A stretch of 10,576 nucleotides of DNA from Acetobacteraceae bacterium. Its GTDB lineage: Bacteria > Pseudomonadota > Alphaproteobacteria > Acetobacterales > Acetobacteraceae. The notes under the pieces were generated by a model. It searched no databases. It was not told where the DNA came from and was given only the letters and a program-made list of their open reading frames with translations. Each line of letters opens with the position of its first letter. The first letter of the stretch is position 1. The DNA is taken from assembly GCA_027323595.1 (NCBI GenBank), contig DAHWBL010000412.1, forward strand, positions 1 to 10,576. Reading direction: 5' to 3'. Below, one piece after another: positions 6,053-10,576 of the stretch. The position numbers and the translations under genes are program-made.

Positions 6053-7762
6053 ATGAACGAACCGCCGCGCAAGCTGTCGCGCAACGAGACCATCAAGGCG
6101 GAAAGTCGGGGGCTGCGCGGCACGCTGGTGCGCTCGCTCGCGCGGGTGCAGACCGGGGCGATCGCCGAGGATGACACGCAGATCACCAAGTTTCATGGTT
6201 TCTACCTGCAGGATGACCGCGACCTGCGGTCCGAGCGCGCGCGCAAGCGGCTGGAACCGGCGTACAGCTTCATGGCGCGGCTGCGCATTCCGGGCGGCAT
6301 CGTGACACCTTCGCAATGGCTGGCGCTGGAGCGCATCGCGCTCGAACGGGCGAACGGCACGATCCGGCTGACCACCCGGGAGACGGTGCAGTTTCATGGC
6401 ATCATCAAAGGAAATCTGCGACCCGCGATGCAGGCGATCGATGCGGCGATGCTCGACACCATCGCTGCCTGTGGCGACGTTAATCGCAATGTCATCGCCG
6501 CGGTGGTGCCGCACCGACCGGCGCTGCATGCGCAGCTCGCCGCGATGGCGCGCCGGCTGAGCGAGGGGCTGCTGCCGCGCACGCGGGCCTGGCACGAAAT
6601 CTGGATCGATGGGGCGTTGCAGGGTGAAGCCGAGGTGGAGGACGAGCCGATTTACGGGCGGACCTATCTGCCGCGCAAATTCAAGATCGCGATCGCGCTG
6701 CCGCCCGATAATGACGTCGATGTATTTGCCCATGACCTGGGGCTAATCGCGATCGAGCAGGACGGGCTGATCGTTGGATATAATGTCGCGGTCGGCGGCG
6801 GCATGGGCATGACGCACGGTGAGAACACGACCTTTCCGCGCACCGGCGACGTGATCGGGTTCTGCGCACCCGACAACATCCCCGCATTGGCCGAGGCGGT
6901 GGTGATCGTGCAGCGCGATCATGGCGACCGCGCGGACCGGCGCCAGGCGCGGCTGAAATACACCATCGAGCGCCTGGGGCTTGCGCGTTTCGTCGCGCTG
7001 GTGGCCGAGCAGGCCGGATTTTCCCTGGAACCGGCAAGGGAATTTCGATTTCAGCACAGCTCGGACCCGATCGGCTGGCGACGTGGCGAAGATGGGGCGT
7101 GGCATTACACGCTGTTCGTCGAGAACGGGCGGGTGGACGACCAGGGGCCGCGGCGTCTGCTGGCGGGGCTGCACGCGATCGCGCTGGTGCATGCGGGCGA
7201 TTTCGTGCTGAGCGCGAACCAGAACATCGTGATCTCCAAAGTCAGCGACGCCGAGCGGCCGGTGATCTCGGGATTGATCGAGCAGTTCGGCATGGCGCGC
7301 GTGCAAAGCGGGCTGCGCCGCAACAGCATGGCCTGTGTGGCGCTGCCGAGTTGCGGCCTGGCGCTGGCGGAGAGCGAGCGCTATCTGCCCGCGCTGATCG
7401 ATGCGTTGGACATCGCGCTTGCCGAGCACGGGCTTGACGAGGAAGACATCGTCATTCGCATGACCGGCTGCCCGAACGGCTGCGCGCGGCCGTATCTCGC
7501 CGAGATCGCTCTGGTTGGACGTGGGCCAGGACTCTACAATCTATATCTGGGCGGCGGCTTTGATGGCGGCCGGTTGAACAAGCTGGTGGCGCGTGATCTG
7601 GACCACGCCGCCATCCTTGCCACGCTGCGGCCTTTGTTTGCGTCGTTCAGCCGCGAGCGTGAGCCCGGCGAGCATTTCGGCGACTGGACGATCCGCGCGG
7701 GGGTGGTGCGCGCGACGCAGCAGGGCAACCGGTTTCACGCCGACCTCGCACCGGGGCTGTAG
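6053..7762 (+). CDS. cysI: NADPH sulfite reductase hemoprotein, beta subunit
   Basis: Siroheme and [4Fe-4S] subunit that performs the six-electron reduction of sulfite to sulfide using electrons from CysJ. From ATG 6053 it has 569 residues (E. coli CysI 570). The two nitrite/sulfite reductase repeats are present. Siroheme/substrate-site segments are seen at TTRETVQFHG (about 107-116), VNRNV (143-147) and LPRKFK (206-211). The cluster-binding cysteines are C428 and C434 (ACVALPSC, C-x5-C) and C473 and C477 (TGCPNGC, C-x3-C); the C477 thiolate should bridge to siroheme by homology. Start chosen from the Shine-Dalgarno and from alignment with E. coli CysI; ATG 6029 would add eight residues. It lies 13 nt downstream of cysJ and ends 19 nt before the convergent lipocalin gene. 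No siroheme synthase gene is in the window. Confidence 0.96.
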   Translation: MNEPPRKLSRNETIKAESRGLRGTLVRSLARVQTGAIAEDDTQITKFHGFYLQDDRDLRSERARKRLEPAYSFMARLRIPGGIVTPSQWLALERIALERANGTIRLTTRETVQFHGIIKGNLRPAMQAIDAAMLDTIAACGDVNRNVIAAVVPHRPALHAQLAAMARRLSEGLLPRTRAWHEIWIDGALQGEAEVEDEPIYGRTYLPRKFKIAIALPPDNDVDVFAHDLGLIAIEQDGLIVGYNVAVGGGMGMTHGENTTFPRTGDVIGFCAPDNIPALAEAVVIVQRDHGDRADRRQARLKYTIERLGLARFVALVAEQAGFSLEPAREFRFQHSSDPIGWRRGEDGAWHYTLFVENGRVDDQGPRRLLAGLHAIALVHAGDFVLSANQNIVISKVSDAERPVISGLIEQFGMARVQSGLRRNSMACVALPSCGLALAESERYLPALIDALDIALAEHGLDEEDIVIRMTGCPNGCARPYLAEIALVGRGPGLYNLYLGGGFDGGRLNKLVARDLDHAAILATLRPLFASFSREREPGEHFGDWTIRAGVVRATQQGNRFHADLAPGL

Positions 7763-7776
7763 CCGCGCGCGGCGGC
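7762..7776. other. GC-rich inverted repeat between convergent genes
   Basis: A perfect 12-bp palindrome (7762-7773), also foldable as GCCGC-GCGCG-GCGGC, fills most of the 19-nt gap between the cysI and lipocalin stops. There is no T-run on either strand, so it is not a standard intrinsic terminator. It could slow polymerase or simply reflect high GC. Confidence 0.25.
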
Positions 7777-7781
7777 CTGGT

Positions 7782-8300
7782 TCAGCCCGGGCGCTGTGGG
7801 ATGCGGACGAATTTCGCCGGATCGTAGCCCTTGGCAGCGAACATCGCGAGCAGGTTCTGATAGGTCGGCTCGTCCATCATGGGCTCGCGCGACAGCACCC
7901 AGCCATAATCGCGCCCTGGATATCCGACGAGAGCGTAACGGTAATCGGGGTCCACATACAGGATCAGGTAGGACAGATAGATCGGCCAGAGCGGGGTTTC
8001 GCGCAGATAGGCGTTGTTGGTGCCCGGGACCGCGTAGCCACGCATGGTGAAGCTTTCCGCCGGGGCCTCCAGCGTTCCCTTTCGGCCCCAATAGATATCG
8101 GTGAAGCTGTCTGGCCCGGTCAGGCTGATATCGAACCAGCTCCCGACTTTTCCGGCCTCGGCGAAATAGGGGATGTTGGCGATGATGTACCATCGCTGCG
8201 CGTAACGGTTCAGATCGACCTGGGGCGCGAGCGCCTGCGGCGGAGTGTCGGCCGCACAGCCGACGAGGAGCAGAAGCAGGGCAAGGCAGGACCGGCGCAT
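7782..8300 (-). CDS. Blc-type lipocalin, outer-membrane lipoprotein
   Basis: A bacterial lipocalin that probably binds lipids or lipid breakdown products at the outer membrane. 172 residues. The N-terminus is a lipoprotein signal: Met-Arg-Arg, a Leu-rich core, lipobox L-V-G-C with the lipidated Cys at residue 15. The mature part begins VDLNRYAQRWYIIANIPYF, the first lipocalin motif; the usual Gly of GxW is Arg here (Q-R-W). The second conserved block is YGWVLSREPMMDEPTYQNLL, near residues 131-150, followed by the closing helix. AAGGA (8309-8313, minus strand) lies 8 nt before ATG 8300; a GTG directly upstream (8303) is an equally possible start that adds one residue. Last gene of the leftward lipid operon, 12 nt after the DUF6134 gene. 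Family assignment is firm; ligand is unknown. I withhold a symbol because it is not shown to be E. coli blc's orthologue. Confidence 0.88.
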   Translation of the reverse strand: MRRSCLALLLLLVGCAADTPPQALAPQVDLNRYAQRWYIIANIPYFAEAGKVGSWFDISLTGPDSFTDIYWGRKGTLEAPAESFTMRGYAVPGTNNAYLRETPLWPIYLSYLILYVDPDYRYALVGYPGRDYGWVLSREPMMDEPTYQNLLAMFAAKGYDPAKFVRIPQRPG

Positions 8301-8312
8301 CACGATATTCCT

Positions 8313-8954
8313 TCACATCGGTTCATAGAGAATGGTCGAGCCGTCGGTTGCCGGCGCGCGCAGGCGCACCCAGCGTCGGTCCGGCGTGTACCAGAGTTCC
8401 ATTTGCACATCACCGTTGATGACGAATCGCTCTGCCCCGATCCGCGCACCGTCGCCGATGAGGAGGCTGTCACTGCCGACGTCGGCGAGCGTGTGGGTGA
8501 GCAGCTTGCCGTTCTGCGGGCTGATCCAGGGACCATCCAGTTCATTGCGGTTCCAGTGGGTTCCAGGTAGCGCGTTCGCCGGCGCGCGATAGCCCGGACC
8601 GGACGAGCCGGTGACCCACAAATCCTGTCCCTGTCGCGCGATGGTGGCGAAGTTCGCGGTGCCGTCGTCATCGGTGTGCGCATCCAGCCGCACGAGCCGC
8701 CCGCCGCGCCATTGTTCCAGACCACGCAACCTGTAGCGATACAGCGTGATCGGTCCGATGCTGTACGCGATATCGACGGCGATGCGCACGTCGATCCCGT
8801 TATCGGCGGGATCGAAGGATATGCTGTGTGTGCCGATATCCTTGCCGTTGCGCAGCACCCTGAACGAAAGCATGTCCGGCTGCTCCTGGCTGGCGGCGGC
8901 GCGCACCGGGGCCGCCGCGACCAGGCCGAGCAGCGTGGCCCGCCGGCTGATCAT
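8313..8954 (-). CDS. DUF6134-like exported protein of unknown function
   Basis: A 213-residue protein of no known activity. The start MISRRATLLGLVAAAPVRAA has a twin arginine (S-R-R-A-T-L-L), a short hydrophobic stretch and an A-x-A-type cleavage site near residues 18-21, so export, possibly by Tat, is likely. The mature part is beta-rich (FRVLRNGKDIGTHSISFD; then YSIGPITLYRYRLRGLEQW; ending in WVRLRAPATDGSTILYEPM). This fits my recollection of DUF6134 proteins, which open with a similar V-L-R-x-G-x-x-I-G-T-H phrase. ATG 8954 is chosen because it overlaps the Cfa stop as ATGA and has GGAG 8 nt upstream; the frame stays open to 9110, but that part is Arg-rich and lies within the Cfa gene. Its place between Cfa and a lipocalin suggests a periplasmic part of a lipid pathway. 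The family name is moderately sure; function is unknown. Confidence 0.78.
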   Translation of the reverse strand: MISRRATLLGLVAAAPVRAAASQEQPDMLSFRVLRNGKDIGTHSISFDPADNGIDVRIAVDIAYSIGPITLYRYRLRGLEQWRGGRLVRLDAHTDDDGTANFATIARQGQDLWVTGSSGPGYRAPANALPGTHWNRNELDGPWISPQNGKLLTHTLADVGSDSLLIGDGARIGAERFVINGDVQMELWYTPDRRWVRLRAPATDGSTILYEPM

Positions 8955-10162
8955 CCGGCATGCTCCAGCCGCCACAGCCCGACATCGAGCACGCCGGCGC
9001 GAAATCCCGCCTCGCAATAGCAAAGATAATAGTGCCACAGCCGACGAAAGCGCGGCGGGAAGCCCATCGCGGCGATCTCCGGCCAGGCGAGTTCGAAGCG
9101 GCGGCGCCATTCGGCAAGGGTGCGGGCATAGTCACGCCCGAAGGTCTCGCACAGACTCACTTTCAGCCCGGCGGCGTCGATCTGTTCGCGCAGAACGCTG
9201 GGCGATGGCAGCATGCCGCCGGGAAAGATGTGGCGCTGGATGAAATCCGCGGCGCCGCGATATTGCTCGAAGCGTTCCTCGCAAATGGTGATCACCTGGA
9301 GCACCGCGTTGCCGGTCGGCGCGAGGCATTGGCGCAATTTGGCCAGGTAGGAGGACCAGTATGCCTCGCCGACCGCTTCCAGCATCTCGATCGAGACGAT
9401 GCGGTCGTAGTGGCCAACCTCGTCGCGATAATCACGCAACTCCGCCTGCACCGGCAGGCCGGCAAGGCGCGCGCGGGCGAATTCCAGTTGCGCCGGCGAC
9501 AAGGTGAGGCCGGTGACCGTGGCGCCGGCGCGGGCGATGCGTTCGGCAAGGCCGCCCCAGCCGATGCCGATTTCGAGCACGCGCTGCCCTGGCGCGAGCT
9601 GCATCAATTCGAGCACCCGGTCCTGCTTGGCGATCTGCGCCTGTTCGAGCGACAACTCCGCGCCCTGATAGAGCGCGGAGGAGTAGCTCATGCCGGCGTC
9701 GAGCCAGCGTGCATAGAAATCATTGCCGAGATCATAGTGCGCGACGATGTTGCGGCGGCTGCCGGCGGGGGTGTTGTCGCGCAGCCGGTGCAACACGCGG
9801 TTGATCGCGCGGGTCAGCCGACTTCCCCGCATCACCTGGTCCAGCGCGTCGATGTTGCGGGCGGCGAGTTCCAGCAGGGCGGTGACATCGGGGCTCGACC
9901 AATCGCCATCCATGAAGGACTCGGCAAAAGCGATGTCGCCACCGAAAGCAAGTCGGCGCAGGCAGCGCCAGCGGTGCAGCACCACCTCGGCTTCGGGCCC
10001 CGATGCGGGCGCGCGATGGCGGATGACACGACCCGACGGCAAGGTGACGGCAAGCGAGCCGCAGCGAAGTCCGGCGCAGACGCGCGCGAGGATGGCGGCG
10101 TGAAGCCTGTTCGCGCGCGGCAGCATCGGCAGCGACGCGGACAGGGTGTTGGCTTCGCTCAT
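8951..10162 (-). CDS. Cyclopropane-fatty-acyl-phospholipid synthase-like SAM methyltransferase
   Basis: Probably adds a SAM-derived methyl or methylene group to unsaturated acyl chains of membrane phospholipids, at the cytoplasmic face. 403 residues. The N-terminal lipid-binding-like part (about 1-130) is followed by the Cfa catalytic domain: NIVAHYDLGNDFYARWLD (138-155), SAM loop VLEIGIGWGG (195-204), GLTLSPAQ (218-225), IVSIEMLEAVG (255-265), HIFPGG (311-316) and FGRDYARTL (341-349). Compared by eye with E. coli Cfa, E239 and Y317 are kept (E262, Y345), but C139 becomes Ser (S162) and H266 becomes Gln (Q289). The motif at 262-263 is E-A rather than E-H. The chemistry may therefore differ from plain cyclopropanation. 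GAGGA lies 6 nt before ATG 10162, which overlaps the DUF1365 stop as ATGA. Family certain; exact product not, hence no symbol. Confidence 0.92.
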   Translation of the reverse strand: MSEANTLSASLPMLPRANRLHAAILARVCAGLRCGSLAVTLPSGRVIRHRAPASGPEAEVVLHRWRCLRRLAFGGDIAFAESFMDGDWSSPDVTALLELAARNIDALDQVMRGSRLTRAINRVLHRLRDNTPAGSRRNIVAHYDLGNDFYARWLDAGMSYSSALYQGAELSLEQAQIAKQDRVLELMQLAPGQRVLEIGIGWGGLAERIARAGATVTGLTLSPAQLEFARARLAGLPVQAELRDYRDEVGHYDRIVSIEMLEAVGEAYWSSYLAKLRQCLAPTGNAVLQVITICEERFEQYRGAADFIQRHIFPGGMLPSPSVLREQIDAAGLKVSLCETFGRDYARTLAEWRRRFELAWPEIAAMGFPPRFRRLWHYYLCYCEAGFRAGVLDVGLWRLEHAG

Positions 10163-10576
10163 GGTCGTTCCTCACGTATGACGAGGGTGATCGGTTCGCC
10201 GGGCGGGCGTGGGCGTGGGCGCAACGCGAGGCCCTTGCGCCAGAGTTTCAGCGCCTCCCAATGGATGCCGGCAAGCACACGCAGCGCGAGCAGTGGATGG
10301 GCGATGAAGGCGCGCAGCAACCCGGCATCTGACAGAACCCGGCGACGCCCGTTGAAGGCCGCGAACAGCATGGGGCCGGCATCGTCGGCGACCTCGATGC
10401 CAAGGCTCACGCGCGCGCCCGGCGGTTCGATGCGAAAGCGGTAGACGAGGTCCATCGCCATGAAGGGCGAGACGTAGAAATTCTTGTCGCAGCATTGGCG
10501 GACCAGCGCCTCGCCGCCAGGTGCGACCGGAATGAGATAGGAGTGGCGCTGCTTGAAGGTGTTGTTCACCTCATAG
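10159..10576 (-). CDS. DUF1365 family protein, N-terminal part cut by window edge
   Basis: The C-terminal 138 residues of a DUF1365 protein (full family members are around 250 residues). The frame is open to the right edge: the residues before the GTG at 10569 read ...Y-E-V-N-N-T-F, matching the family phrase YEVxNTFGERHSYLxP, so that GTG is an internal Val and not a start. The next parts, DKNFYVSPFMAMDLVYRFRI and a late IHWEALKLWRKG segment, are also typical. Function is unproven; the family is repeatedly found beside Cfa-like methyltransferases and flavin amine oxidase-like proteins, so a role in making or inserting modified acyl chains is likely by context. The stop TGA (10159-10161) overlaps the next gene's ATG by four bases, so the two are translationally coupled. 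The promoter lies outside the window. Confidence 0.9.
   Translation of the reverse strand, partial: YEVNNTFKQRHSYLIPVAPGGEALVRQCCDKNFYVSPFMAMDLVYRFRIEPPGARVSLGIEVADDAGPMLFAAFNGRRRVLSDAGLLRAFIAHPLLALRVLAGIHWEALKLWRKGLALRPRPRPPGEPITLVIREERP

Noticed and set aside
5242..6733. Two long minus-strand open frames (5242-6189 and 5771-6733) under cysJ and cysI
   Set aside because: Arg/Pro/His-rich shadow translations of high-GC coding sequence; the cysJ and cysI frames are intact throughout.
7762..7776. Intrinsic terminator between cysI and the lipocalin gene
   Set aside because: The short GC palindrome has no T-run on either strand, so I list it only as an inverted repeat.
8960..10444. 494-codon open frame on the plus strand, antisense to the Cfa-like and DUF1365 genes
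   Set aside because: Low-complexity Gly/Ala/Arg-rich composition without recognisable motifs; high-GC codon bias keeps antisense frames open, and the minus-strand proteins here are clear family members.

Overview
The window is a GC-rich, densely packed stretch of bacterial chromosome. The codon usage, the gene set and the Cfa/DUF1365/lipocalin cluster point to an alphaproteobacterium, perhaps of the Acetobacterales. That placement is an inference from gene style; no rRNA or other phylogenetic marker is present. I see no mobile element, tRNA, rRNA or CRISPR array.

Layout, left to right. (1) The 3' two-thirds of a 6-phosphogluconolactonase gene (pgl) runs rightward and ends on a stop codon that overlaps the stop of a leftward gene. 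(2) A leftward, tightly coupled sulfate-activation operon runs cysH (4079) - cysD - cysN - DUF202 membrane protein (451). CysH/CysD share ATGA and CysD/CysN share TGATG. (3) An AT-rich divergent control region lies at about 4080-4278. (4) A rightward cysJ-cysI operon encodes the NADPH sulfite reductase flavoprotein and hemoprotein. (5) A convergent leftward operon at the right end runs DUF1365 (cut by the window edge) - Cfa-like methyltransferase - DUF6134 exported protein - Blc-type lipocalin lipoprotein, again with ATGA overlaps.

Together the two divergent sulfur operons encode a complete route from cytoplasmic sulfate to sulfide. CysDN makes APS. CysH carries the Fe-S ligand cysteines of APS reductases, so it probably reduces APS directly to sulfite. 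CysJI then reduces sulfite to sulfide with NADPH. No APS kinase (CysC) domain is present: where many CysN proteins carry CysC, this one carries a short two-helix membrane domain of the DUF2061 type. With the DUF202 membrane protein downstream, this suggests the ATP sulfurylase may be membrane-tethered.

The right-hand operon looks like a membrane-lipid modification and handling unit. Its Cfa-like enzyme keeps the SAM fold but has Ser and Gln where E. coli Cfa has its bicarbonate-site Cys and His, so its product may not be a plain cyclopropane fatty acid.

The most noteworthy items are the CysN-DUF2061 fusion, the divergent control region with a 14-bp perfect palindrome and a 10-bp direct repeat, and the Cfa-like active-site changes.
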